Below are positions 1 through 6,272 of a DNA stretch of 32,438 nt, piece by piece. Origin of the DNA: Rhodocyclaceae bacterium (lineage in GTDB: Bacteria > Pseudomonadota > Gammaproteobacteria > Burkholderiales > Rhodocyclaceae); the NCBI GenBank assembly GCA_027310465.1, contig DAIDAU010000418.1, forward strand, positions 1 through 32,438. The letters are read 5' to 3'. Under the pieces are notes generated by a model. The model did no database searches, was not told the origin of the DNA, and worked only from the letters and a program-made list of their open reading frames with translations. Both the position numbers and the translations under genes were made by a program. Each line of letters begins with the position of its first letter. Position 1 is the stretch's first letter.

Positions 1-196
1 GTGCGTCACCCCTGGTGGTCTTGGCGGCTGGTGTCTCGGCTCGGGCGGCGTCGTTGCCCCTCGTCCGTCGCAGCGGTGGCCTCGGTGGTCTTCCTTGGCA
101 GTTGGTCCTTGGCGGTTGCTCCACGCGCCGTCTGTCTTGGCCTGCCGTTTCTGCCTTTGCGTCGCGTGGCCGTCGTCGTTCTTCGGGCCGCCTGTG
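1..196. other. A-depleted non-coding segment preceding attC-like site
   Basis: Positions 1-200 of the given strand contain only 4 A residues against about 58 T (roughly 2% versus 29%), in an otherwise G/C-rich sequence. Two overlapping open frames cross it, but neither has a ribosome binding site or a recognisable domain, and both run straight into the hairpin at 197-262. I therefore treat the stretch as non-coding. It could be the body or remnant of an integron cassette whose attC is the adjacent hairpin. The window begins inside it, so its left limit is unknown. Confidence 0.5.
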
Positions 197-262
197 CGCT
201 AACCCTGCAATCAACCGGACCTGCGCGAAAAGCCGCGCAGGCCGGTTATTTCCACGTTATGC
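197..262 (+). mobile_element. Integron attC-like recombination site
   Basis: A 14-bp imperfect hairpin has arms 213-227 and 234-247 and a 6-base loop at 228-233. The left arm carries one extra unpaired A at 219, after six paired bases, as in the L'' arm of classical attC sites such as that of aadA1. Core-like boxes flank it: CGCTAAC at 197-203 (R''-like) and GTTATGC at 256-262 (R'-like, GTTRRRY with one mismatch). Box spacing and the single extrahelical base fit a folded attC. The R'' box deviates from RYYYAAC at its first base. No integrase and no second attC were seen, so this may be a lone site or the end of an array lying left of the window. Confidence 0.65.
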
Positions 263-263
263 C

Positions 264-608
264 TCAGACATTACGCGGGGAGTGAGTTTTGAGCCAATCG
301 CGTAGCGCCGCATTCATCCGCGTCTGCCAGCCGGGGCCATCGGCACGGAAGGCCGCAAGAACGTCGCGGTCGAATCGAATGGTTGTTGACTCCTTGTCGC
401 TTCCCACTGGGCGCCCGCGTTGCTTCCGGTACGCCTCAATCCCCGCCTGCATTTCTTCGCGCGTCAGCGGCCGCTCGTCCTCGTTCTTGCCGTCCCAAAT
501 ATACGGCGTCCTGGCACGTACTTTCGCCACGTCGGTCTTGCTCTCGCCGCGCTTGCGAGCGGCGCGCATTGCATTAGCCGTCGTTGAAGTCACTTTCGAG
601 CCAGCCAT
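264..608 (-). CDS. brnA: BrnA-family antitoxin
   Basis: This 114-residue protein is the likely antitoxin of a type II BrnTA module. It should bind and neutralise BrnT and repress the shared promoter. The C-terminal part carries the BrnA signature: a beta-strand stretch STTIRFDRDVLAAFRA followed by GPGWQTRMNAALRDWL (about residues 73-108), the ribbon-helix-helix type DNA-binding and dimerisation region. The N-terminal half is basic. The start is supported by an AAGGAG box 8 bases upstream. It overlaps the end of brnT by 35 bases, the usual toxin-first order. A second Met at residue 14, just after the brnT stop, is an alternative start. The stop codon lies one base from the attC-like site. Confidence 0.88.
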   Translation of the reverse strand: MAGSKVTSTTANAMRAARKRGESKTDVAKVRARTPYIWDGKNEDERPLTREEMQAGIEAYRKQRGRPVGSDKESTTIRFDRDVLAAFRADGPGWQTRMNAALRDWLKTHSPRNV

Positions 609-873
609 GGTAAGCGCTCCTTTCCTCTTCGCTCGCCGGCCGAAAGCTCACGATCCGCAGCGCGTCTTCACGCGCCACATGCACAACCGTCAGCACGGCC
701 AGCACATCAAACACGTAAGCGAACGACTGAGTTCGCTCTTCACCGCTTCGCACACTTTCCACGTCCAGACGGTACGGGCTCTCGAGCACCATCACCGCAT
801 CGGTGAAGTCCAGCCCGTGCTTGTCGAGGTTGGCTTGCCGCTTCGCCTCGTCCCAGAGAATGTGCGTGCTCAT
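574..873 (-). CDS. brnT: BrnT-family ribonuclease toxin
   Basis: This 99-residue protein matches BrnT (DUF497), a small RelE-fold ribonuclease toxin. Visible hallmarks are the N-terminal WDEAKRQANLDKHGLDF (residues 7-23), a central strand-rich region, and the C-terminal RIVSFRPASEEERSAY segment. Length is normal for the family (about 90-100 residues). It is the first gene of the reverse-strand pair and overlaps brnA. The start codon sits only 7 bases from a -10-like hexamer, so the transcript may be leaderless. The pair lies between an attC-like site and a tRNA gene, a location consistent with horizontal acquisition. Confidence 0.9.
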   Translation of the reverse strand: MSTHILWDEAKRQANLDKHGLDFTDAVMVLESPYRLDVESVRSGEERTQSFAYVFDVLAVLTVVHVAREDALRIVSFRPASEEERSAYHGWLESDFNDG

Positions 874-880
874 CGGCTTT

Positions 881-926
881 ATCGTAGTAACAGTAATTCA
901 GAAAGTCAAGAATTTTCGTTACTACG
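881..926 (-). promoter_or_regulatory. brnTA promoter with flanking inverted repeat operator
   Basis: On the reverse strand a -35 hexamer TTGACT (904-909) and a -10 hexamer TACGAT (881-886) are separated by 17 bases. A perfect 9-bp inverted repeat, CGTAGTAAC at 883-891 and GTTACTACG at 918-926, has one arm over the -10 box and the other just upstream of the -35 box. This suits repression by the BrnA-BrnT complex. The predicted transcript start is at or next to the brnT ATG. Confidence 0.65.
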
Positions 927-942
927 TTTCTGTTCATCGCCG

Positions 943-970
943 TTGACCAACGCCCCACCGTGCGTATAAT
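943..970 (+). promoter_or_regulatory. Promoter of tRNA-Asp
   Basis: TTGACC (943-948) and a perfect TATAAT (965-970) are 16 bases apart on the forward strand. The predicted start near 977 would give a leader of about 98 bases before the mature tRNA. Confidence 0.75.
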
Positions 971-983
971 GCGGCCCTCGTTT

Positions 984-1021
984 CCCACGGAACCAACGGG
1001 GTTGGTTCCGGAACCCGTGGG
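984..1021 (+). other. Nested and competing hairpins in tRNA-Asp leader
   Basis: A perfect 9-bp hairpin GGAACCAAC (989-997) / GTTGGTTCC (1001-1009) with a GGG loop sits inside an outer pair CCCACGG (984-990) / CCGTGGG (1015-1021). The palindrome GGTTCCGGAACC (1004-1015) can form an alternative, mutually exclusive fold. It lies in the predicted precursor leader. Confidence 0.55.
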
Positions 1022-1074
1022 GACGCCAGAGTTTTCCGGTGCGCGCAGTGCGCGTACCATGCAGTGAGCAGCAC

Positions 1075-1151
1075 GGAGTGGTAGTTCAGTTGGTTAGAAT
1101 ACCGGCCTGTCACGCCGGGGGTCGCGGGTTCGAGTCCCGTCCACTCCGCCA
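1075..1151 (+). tRNA. tRNA-Asp (anticodon GTC)
   Basis: A 77-base cloverleaf with encoded CCA. The acceptor stem GGAGTGG pairs with CCACTCC (1141-1147). The D-loop contains AGTTGGTTAGA. The anticodon stem CCGGC/GCCGG encloses loop CTGTCAC with GTC at 1109-1111. The T arm GCGGG-TTCGAGT-CCCGT is canonical. It reads aspartate codons GAC/GAU. No partner tRNA-Val is visible beside it, and I saw no duplicated 3' end of the tRNA elsewhere that would mark an integrated element. Confidence 0.97.
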
Positions 1152-1166
1152 ACGAAATCTAGGGAA

Positions 1167-1199
1167 AGCCCGCACAGCGCAAGGCTCTGCGGGTTTTTT
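1167..1199 (+). terminator. Intrinsic terminator after tRNA-Asp
   Basis: Stem CCCGCA (1169-1174) / TGCGGG (1188-1193), extended by A-T pairs at the base, is followed by a run of six T. Confidence 0.85.
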
Positions 1200-1316
1200 C
1201 TTTTCATGCATCCGTCACTATTTTCCGCGTGAAGACGCGATTGAGACGGAAATGGGTGATGGATAGGTGCTGGGAATGTGCCCCGCGCCTGCAGGTGTTT
1301 GGAAGGCCCCTTCCAG

Positions 1317-1841
1317 TTACGGCTTCTTCAACGGTTTCTGTTTCGGTGCCGGCGCTGACGCCGTTGTCTTTAGCAGCCTGCCGTCATAGAGCCACTTCCG
1401 TATGATCGTCGCTGTGATCTTCTTGGCCTCGCGATGCGCCGGGTTAATCAAGACGTTCCGTTCATCGGGAACGACGACGGAAGGCAGTTCGATTACCGCG
1501 CTGCGCTTCTCGGCAATCCACCGATCTCCGAATGCGACTGAGGTAAGCGCAGCGGGCAGGGCATCCCAGCCTGCTGGCGCCGTCTTCTCCGAGTAGATCT
1601 CACGTGCCTTCCAGATCGCCGGCGGAATATCGATGGCCACCAGGTAGCGATTCAGCGGAAGATCATCGGCCTCGAGATGAACTGCAGTTTCCAGAGTGGC
1701 AAGCGCGATCGATGCAGCGCAATAGACGACGGGAACATTGACGCTGTTCCATCGGCCGCCTGTTATCTTGGCGCCCGTGCCGGAAAGGTCATCGGCCTTG
1801 TACGTCGGCGCATTGGTCGCGATGCGCCAAACGCTTTGCAT
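1317..1841 (-). CDS. RES-domain toxin (ParT/Xre-RES type)
   Basis: This 174-residue protein has the RES domain of type II toxins that degrade NAD+ or ADP-ribosylate targets. Motifs in order are GGRWNS (residues 28-33, with R30), Y40 in VVYCAAS, E51 in ATLETAVH, and the LPSVVVPDERNVLINPAH block (residues 119-136, with S121). R30, Y40, E51 and S121 correspond to the conserved Arg-Tyr-Glu-Ser residues of the family. Length is typical. The start ATG shares one base with the TGA of the upstream antitoxin gene (TGATG), implying translational coupling. Whether the activity is NADase or ADP-ribosyltransferase cannot be told from sequence. Confidence 0.9.
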   Translation of the reverse strand: MQSVWRIATNAPTYKADDLSGTGAKITGGRWNSVNVPVVYCAASIALATLETAVHLEADDLPLNRYLVAIDIPPAIWKAREIYSEKTAPAGWDALPAALTSVAFGDRWIAEKRSAVIELPSVVVPDERNVLINPAHREAKKITATIIRKWLYDGRLLKTTASAPAPKQKPLKKP

Positions 1842-2527
1842 CAGGCGTAGGCCCCGGATTGAATTTGCGCCAGGAGCTTGGATACGAGCTGCTGGCCGAT
1901 CACCGTGTCGAGGAACTCATCCGGCTTACGGCCGCCCAGGGCCGGCAGTGGCTTCTGGATCCATCGGGCGAGCCATTCACCGGCGTCAAAGCCGGTCGGA
2001 TCGCCCGATTCTGCGACGATGACTTCCACTTGCCCAATCAAGCGCTGCAGGCCGAGTACGCGCTCCGATTGCTCAGGCGTAAGGTCCTTGTCGTCTTTGA
2101 TCTTCTTGTCGACCGTGGATTTTGGCAGTCCGAGGAGTTCGGTCACGATCCCTTTATCGAGATGAAGCGTCGCGCCGAGGGCTTCAACGTTCACCGCGGG
2201 GACGCCATGCCGGATGATATTCACCATATCGAAGGCGTCCCAATGATAGGCCGTGGTGGGCGGCAGCGCCCGCATGGCGACATTACCCTTGAAGGCGCGG
2301 CCCTCAGTGCCCTTGAATGGGGCCAGCTTCGTCTTCTTGATGACGGCTTCTGACACCGAAGTGTCCCGGATGACGAAGGCGACCCCCTTCTTCTTCGTCG
2401 GCGAAGTCTTTTTCGGTGTCGATGCCGCGACTTCCCATTGAAGGCCGGAAGAAGCAACCGACTTAACTGGCTTCTTGGCTGTCGTCGTCTTTGCAGCGCG
2501 GCGTGTGGAAGATCGCGTGGCGGTCAT
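1841..2527 (-). CDS. Xre/MbcA/ParS-type antitoxin of RES toxin
   Basis: This 228-residue protein is the cognate antitoxin. The middle region (about residues 105-165) resembles an Xre-like helix-turn-helix: LHLDKGIVTELLGLPKSTV followed by LTPEQSERVLGLQRLI. The C-terminal DUF2384 toxin-binding part (about 170-228) has the typical AGEWLARWIQKPLPALGGRKP and a terminal IQSGAYA. The first 60 residues are an extra Lys/Thr/Ser/Ala-rich basic segment, longer than in most ParS/MbcA proteins and possibly a nonspecific DNA-binding tail. It is first in the reverse-strand operon, with the toxin second. The GAGGA ribosome binding site is embedded in an inverted repeat. Confidence 0.87.
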   Translation of the reverse strand: MTATRSSTRRAAKTTTAKKPVKSVASSGLQWEVAASTPKKTSPTKKKGVAFVIRDTSVSEAVIKKTKLAPFKGTEGRAFKGNVAMRALPPTTAYHWDAFDMVNIIRHGVPAVNVEALGATLHLDKGIVTELLGLPKSTVDKKIKDDKDLTPEQSERVLGLQRLIGQVEVIVAESGDPTGFDAGEWLARWIQKPLPALGGRKPDEFLDTVIGQQLVSKLLAQIQSGAYA

Positions 2528-2530
2528 GGC

Positions 2531-2556
2531 GAATCCTCGAATGAGGACTCAGTATA
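2531..2556 (-). promoter_or_regulatory. Xre-RES promoter -10 and operator-like inverted repeat
   Basis: A -10-like TATACT lies at 2551-2556 on the reverse strand. It is followed at once by the inverted repeat 2531-2550 (8-bp arms, 4-base centre, one mismatch), which spans the predicted start of transcription and the ribosome binding site. No convincing -35 was found. An autorepressor site for the antitoxin is likely by analogy with the family. Confidence 0.5.
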
Positions 2557-2647
2557 TCTCAAACGAGGGGGCGCATTTTGTGGGAGCCAGAGCGAAAGCG
2601 GGGAAGGTCGATTGGCTGACAGTGGGTGAGACAATGTGCGTCGTACA

Positions 2648-2704
2648 ATGAGAGGGCCGTTGACCCCACCAATCTCTCATAGCGAACGGCCTGACTTTCA
2701 GGCC
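2648..2704. repeat. Three inverted repeats upstream of the TPR gene
   Basis: ATGAGAG (2648-2654) pairs with CTCTCAT (2674-2680). GGCCGTT (2655-2661) pairs with AACGGCC (2685-2691). GGCCTGA (2688-2694) pairs with TCAGGCC (2698-2704) across a 3-base loop. The last two share bases, so they are alternative folds. They occupy the 5' region of the gene starting at 2721. No ribosome binding site is obvious between them and that start. Confidence 0.45.
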
Positions 2705-2720
2705 GGTTTGCCGTCCGCTC

Positions 2721-4553
2721 ATGTCCCGTAAATCGCGTTCGATTCCCTCGCACAGGAGCGCGGCCGCGCCGACCGGGCAGGCGATCGATCTGGCGCTCGC
2801 GGCGTATCGGCAAGGGCACCTCGATGCGGCGGAAGCCAGGTGCGAGCGCGCCGTCGCGGCGGAGCCGCGGCATTTCCCGGCGTGGAACCTGCTCGGCGTC
2901 ATTGCGCTGCAGACGGGCAGGCCGGCGCTTGCGGTCGAGCGATTCGATCGCGCCATCGCGCTCAATGCCGGCGAGGCCGGCGTGCACACCAACCGCGGTA
3001 ACGCGCTCATCGGCCTGCAGCAGTACCCGGCCGCGCTCGAGAGCCTGGAGCGGGCCATCGCGCTCGATCCACGCAATGCCGAGGCGCACAACACGCGCGG
3101 CGGCGTGCTGTTCCGGCTCGAGCAGTACGACGCGGCGCTGGCGAGCTTCGAGCGCGCCGTCGCGCTCGGCCCCGGTTTTGCACAGGCGTGGAACGGATGC
3201 GGCGCGACGCTGCTGCGGCTGGGCCGGCTCGAGGAGGCGCTCGAATGCTGCGGCAAGGCGGCCGAACTCGCCCCGGCGCGTGCCGACCTGCATTACAACC
3301 TGGGCTGCGTCCTCAAGGATCTCGAGCGATACGATGCGGCGATCGCGAGCTTCGACCGGGCGCTGGCGCTCGAGCCGCGCTGCGCCGAGGCGCACGACAA
3401 CAGGGGCATCGCGCTCGCGGCACTCGGGCGGCACACGGCGGCGCTGGCTTCGCATGATGCGGCCTTGCGCCTGAAACCCGCGCTCGCCGACAGCCACGTG
3501 AATCGCGGCGTCACGCTGCAACTGCTCGGCCGCCATGCGGAGGCCAAGGCCGCCTATGAAGACGCCGTCGCGGCCGCGCCCGGCAACGCTCGCGCGCACT
3601 GGAACCTCGCGCTGTGCAGCCTGCTGACCGGCGACTTCGCCGCCGGCTGGCGGCACTTCGAGTGGCGCTGGAAATACCGCGGCCTGGCCGACGATGTCTT
3701 CGCGCAGCCGCGCTGGTCGGGCGAGCGGGCGCTGCAGGGCAGCACGATCCTGCTCTGGGCGGAGCAGGGGCTCGGCGATACCCTGCAGTTCTGCCGCTAC
3801 GCCGAACTCGTCGCGAGGCGCGGCGCGCGCGTGATCCTGCGCGTGCCGCGCCCGCTCGTCGCGCTGCTTCGGTCCCTGTCCGGAGCCGCGCGGGTGATCG
3901 CCGAAGACGAGCCCATGCCGGACTTCGATCTTCACTGCCCGCTGATGAGCCTGCCGCTCGCCTGCGGAGCCGCCGTCGAGACCATCCAGGCGCACGTTCC
4001 CTATCTGTTCGCCGACGCGGCGAAGCGCGCCGCCTGGAAGGCGCGGCTCGGCGAACGGACGGGACTGCGCGTCGGCCTCGTCTGGTCGGGAGGCTTCCGT
4101 CCCGACCAGCCCGAGACCTGGGAGGTCAACCAGCGCCGCAACATTCCGCTGGAGAAGCTCGCCGCCGTCGACCTTCCCGGCGTCTCGCTGTTCAGCCTGC
4201 AGAAGGGCGACGACGCCGTCGCGCAGTTGCGCGAGCTCGAAGCGGCGGCGCGCGGCCCGACCCTCACGGACTGTACGGCGGAATTCGACGACTTCTCCGA
4301 CACCGCGGCGTTCATCGACAATCTCGACCTGGTGGTTTCGGTCGACACGTCGACGGCGCATCTGGCCGGAGCGCTCGGCAAGGAAGTCTGGCTGCTGAAC
4401 CGCTTCGATACCTGCTGGCGCTGGCTGCTCGATCGCAGCGACAGTCCCTGGTACCCCGGCCTCACGCTGTTTCGGCAGCCGGCGCCGGGCGATTGGGACA
4501 GCGTGATGGCGGACGTGCGGGCAGCCCTGCAAGGGCGCGTCGCGAGCCGCTGA
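2721..4553 (+). CDS. TPR protein with GT9-like glycosyltransferase C-terminus
   Basis: This 610-residue protein has about eight consecutive 34-residue tetratricopeptide repeats (about residues 18-320, for example AWNLLGVIALQTGRPALAVE and VHTNRGNALIGLQQYPAALE). A C-terminal half resembling family-9 glycosyltransferases follows. The hallmark is SVDTSTAHLAGALG around residues 540-553, preceded by RVGLVWSGG and RNIPLEKL. Related proteins are thought to glycosylate proteins or assemble surface sugars, but donor and acceptor cannot be read from sequence. No signal peptide or membrane segment is seen, so it is probably cytoplasmic. It stands alone and converges on the reverse-strand gene ending at 4608. 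The start lacks a strong ribosome binding site, so it is less certain than the rest. Confidence 0.85.
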   Translation: MSRKSRSIPSHRSAAAPTGQAIDLALAAYRQGHLDAAEARCERAVAAEPRHFPAWNLLGVIALQTGRPALAVERFDRAIALNAGEAGVHTNRGNALIGLQQYPAALESLERAIALDPRNAEAHNTRGGVLFRLEQYDAALASFERAVALGPGFAQAWNGCGATLLRLGRLEEALECCGKAAELAPARADLHYNLGCVLKDLERYDAAIASFDRALALEPRCAEAHDNRGIALAALGRHTAALASHDAALRLKPALADSHVNRGVTLQLLGRHAEAKAAYEDAVAAAPGNARAHWNLALCSLLTGDFAAGWRHFEWRWKYRGLADDVFAQPRWSGERALQGSTILLWAEQGLGDTLQFCRYAELVARRGARVILRVPRPLVALLRSLSGAARVIAEDEPMPDFDLHCPLMSLPLACGAAVETIQAHVPYLFADAAKRAAWKARLGERTGLRVGLVWSGGFRPDQPETWEVNQRRNIPLEKLAAVDLPGVSLFSLQKGDDAVAQLRELEAAARGPTLTDCTAEFDDFSDTAAFIDNLDLVVSVDTSTAHLAGALGKEVWLLNRFDTCWRWLLDRSDSPWYPGLTLFRQPAPGDWDSVMADVRAALQGRVASR

Positions 4554-4560
4554 AGCGTCC

Positions 4561-4583
4561 GTCCGCCGGCATGGCAGGCGGAC
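4561..4583. terminator. Terminator-like hairpin between convergent genes
   Basis: GTCCGCC (4561-4567) pairs with GGCGGAC (4577-4583) across a 9-base loop, in the short gap between convergent reading frames. There is no T run, so its role in termination is inferred from position. Confidence 0.4.
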
Positions 4584-4607
4584 CGTGCGTCGTCCTCTAC
4601 GCTCGGG

Positions 4608-5609
4608 TCAGCGCGCCGCGGCGGCCCGCAGGCGCTCCTGGATGTGGCGGCGCGTGTCCTGCACGGCGTCGGCGAAATCGCCGCCCAGCGCCGTCGCACG
4701 ATCGATCACCGTCAGGGCCTCGGCGTTGCGGTTGAGGTCCGACAGCGTCTGCGCCAGGTTGTTGAGCAGGATCGCCGAATCCGGATGGCGCTCGACGGCG
4801 GGGCGCAGCGCCGCCTCGGCGCCCTTGAGGTCGCCAAGCCCGTGCAGCGCGTTGGCGAGCCCGACGCTGGCCTTGACGTCGCCGGGCCAGCGTTCGAGCG
4901 CGGCGCCGTAGGCCGCGCGCGCCGCGGCGAGGTCGCCGGTCCTCTCGACCGCAGCCACGGCATCGACGTAGGCGCCTTCGCTCGCCGTCGCCGGCACGCG
5001 CTGCGGCGGCTCCGCGACCATCGCCCAGTAGTCGCTCTGCTTCCACAGATATTCGAGCACGGCGATCGGCATCCGCATGCCCGCCTTGAGGCCGCTGTGC
5101 AGGATCACTTCGTGGCGCGCGTAGTCGTAGCCGATCACCACGGCGTAGTGCCACACCGACACCGGCCAGACGCCGTAGTCCTGCAGCACGATCACCGGCG
5201 TGCCGGCGGCGACCTCGCGCAGCACGTCCTCGAGACGCGGCGCCAGCTGGTAGCTGACCAGCCCGTGGCGGCGCGGCGCGGCGAGCATTTCCGCCTGGAG
5301 GCTGCCCTGCCGGCCGGGCAGGAAGACCTGGCGCTTCAACTCGTCGAGCGTCGCATCGACCTTCGCTCCCGCCAGCGCCATCTTGAGGGCCGCCGGCCCG
5401 CACATGTTCTCGTCCTGGGGGACGAAGGGCACGTCGAGCTTGGCGAGGTCGGGCAACTGCTGCGGCTTGCTGTCCTGCAGCGCCGTGGTCTGCGGCAGCA
5501 TCATCGAGCAGCCGGAGAGCAGCAGCAGGGCGAGAAAAACGCCCGCCAGACGGCAGACCCCTGTGACGCCTGCCGCCCGGCGAACGCTCGCGCGCGAGCG
5601 CGAGATCAC
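4608..5609 (-). CDS. PA2778-family C39-like cysteine peptidase lipoprotein with TPRs
   Basis: This 333-residue protein starts with a basic stretch and a hydrophobic segment ending in a lipobox (LLSGC, Cys34), so it is probably a lipoprotein. A C39-like papain-fold domain follows: Q65 and C70 in VPQDENMCGPAAL and H154 in WHYAVVIGYD are the expected oxyanion Gln, nucleophile and catalytic His. Residues about 205-325 form TPR-like helices (ARAAYGAALERWP, AILLNNLAQTLSDLNRNAEA). The family is named after Pseudomonas PA2778; its substrate is unknown. The GTG start overlaps the upstream PA2779-family stop by four bases (GTGA), so the two are translationally coupled. Confidence 0.85.
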   Translation of the reverse strand: MISRSRASVRRAAGVTGVCRLAGVFLALLLLSGCSMMLPQTTALQDSKPQQLPDLAKLDVPFVPQDENMCGPAALKMALAGAKVDATLDELKRQVFLPGRQGSLQAEMLAAPRRHGLVSYQLAPRLEDVLREVAAGTPVIVLQDYGVWPVSVWHYAVVIGYDYARHEVILHSGLKAGMRMPIAVLEYLWKQSDYWAMVAEPPQRVPATASEGAYVDAVAAVERTGDLAAARAAYGAALERWPGDVKASVGLANALHGLGDLKGAEAALRPAVERHPDSAILLNNLAQTLSDLNRNAEALTVIDRATALGGDFADAVQDTRRHIQERLRAAAAR

Positions 5610-5965
5610 TTGTACGAGTACCAGGCCCAGATAACGAGCGCGATGACGATGGCCCAGCCCCAGGCGGTGCTATTGGCGCCGGCGGGCATGGTGGAAAGGT
5701 TGTTGGCGAGGCTTTGCACTTCGGCGTCGGTCATGGCGGCGACGCGCTCCTTCGCGGCGTTGGCGTCGACGCCCAGCGCCTGCAGCTGGCTCGCCACGTC
5801 GGGGCGATCGATGGTGCGGGCCAGCGTCGCGCGCTGCGCCTGCGCCGTGGCGCTGGAAGCCACCTGGTCGGTGCCGATCATGCCGGCTTGCACGGTTTGG
5901 AACGGCAGCGCCAGCATCGACACGATCAACAGACGGCCGATGAGTCTCATTAGTGTGGTCTTCAT
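5606..5965 (-). CDS. PA2779-family small membrane protein
   Basis: This 119-residue protein has an N-terminal signal-like hydrophobic segment ending in VQAGMIGT, a helical middle rich in Ala and Gln (including DVASQLQALGVDANAAKERV and MTDAEVQSLANN) and a C-terminal transmembrane helix (WGWAIVIALVIWAWYSY). This is the layout of the PA2779 family, which is consistently paired with PA2778-type peptidases. I chose the Met at 5965 rather than 5980 because GGGGGA lies at the right distance upstream of it. Function is unknown. It could be a substrate or membrane partner of the adjacent peptidase, which is inference from pairing only. Confidence 0.82.
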   Translation of the reverse strand: MKTTLMRLIGRLLIVSMLALPFQTVQAGMIGTDQVASSATAQAQRATLARTIDRPDVASQLQALGVDANAAKERVAAMTDAEVQSLANNLSTMPAGANSTAWGWAIVIALVIWAWYSYK

Positions 5966-6272
5966 AAGAGTGTCCCCCATGGAAGGTTGAAGGCAAAGCG
6001 CGGTCGGAAGAAAGCGTCGCCGGCGGCTTCCGTGCCGGAAGAGCCTGCTTGAAGGCCATCTTAGGGAGCGCGGCGGCGCAACTGAATTCCACCAAACCGG
6101 TAATTTGGCTACTCGCTAGCCGGTAGGCCGGCCGCGCCCGGAAGCCGCGGCGGCGCTGTCGCCTTCCAACGACAGGGGCAATGGAGGCCGATTCGGATCA
6201 GCATGGCGGCGCCGCCGCACGATGCTATCGAACAGCGGAGACGGGGCGTCTTACAGCAACAGGAGTCGTTTC
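5966..6272. promoter_or_regulatory. Divergent intergenic region with operator-like repeats
   Basis: This 307-base gap lies between divergent genes. It contains CCAAA-N7-TTTGG (6092-6096 / 6104-6108) directly overlapping a small hairpin GGCTA-CTCGC-TAGCC (6107-6121). These sit in the only A/T-richer part of the gap. No clear -35/-10 pair and no small gene were found. Confidence 0.4.

Noticed and set aside
883-926. Inverted repeat considered as a second attC bounding the brnTA cassette
   Set aside because: The boxes lack the attC core consensus and there is no internal L''/L' stem; it fits a promoter operator better.
2559-4532. 657-codon open frame on the reverse strand
   Set aside because: It is antisense to the TPR-glycosyltransferase gene, has low-complexity Arg/Ala/Glu composition and no domains; a by-product of high GC.
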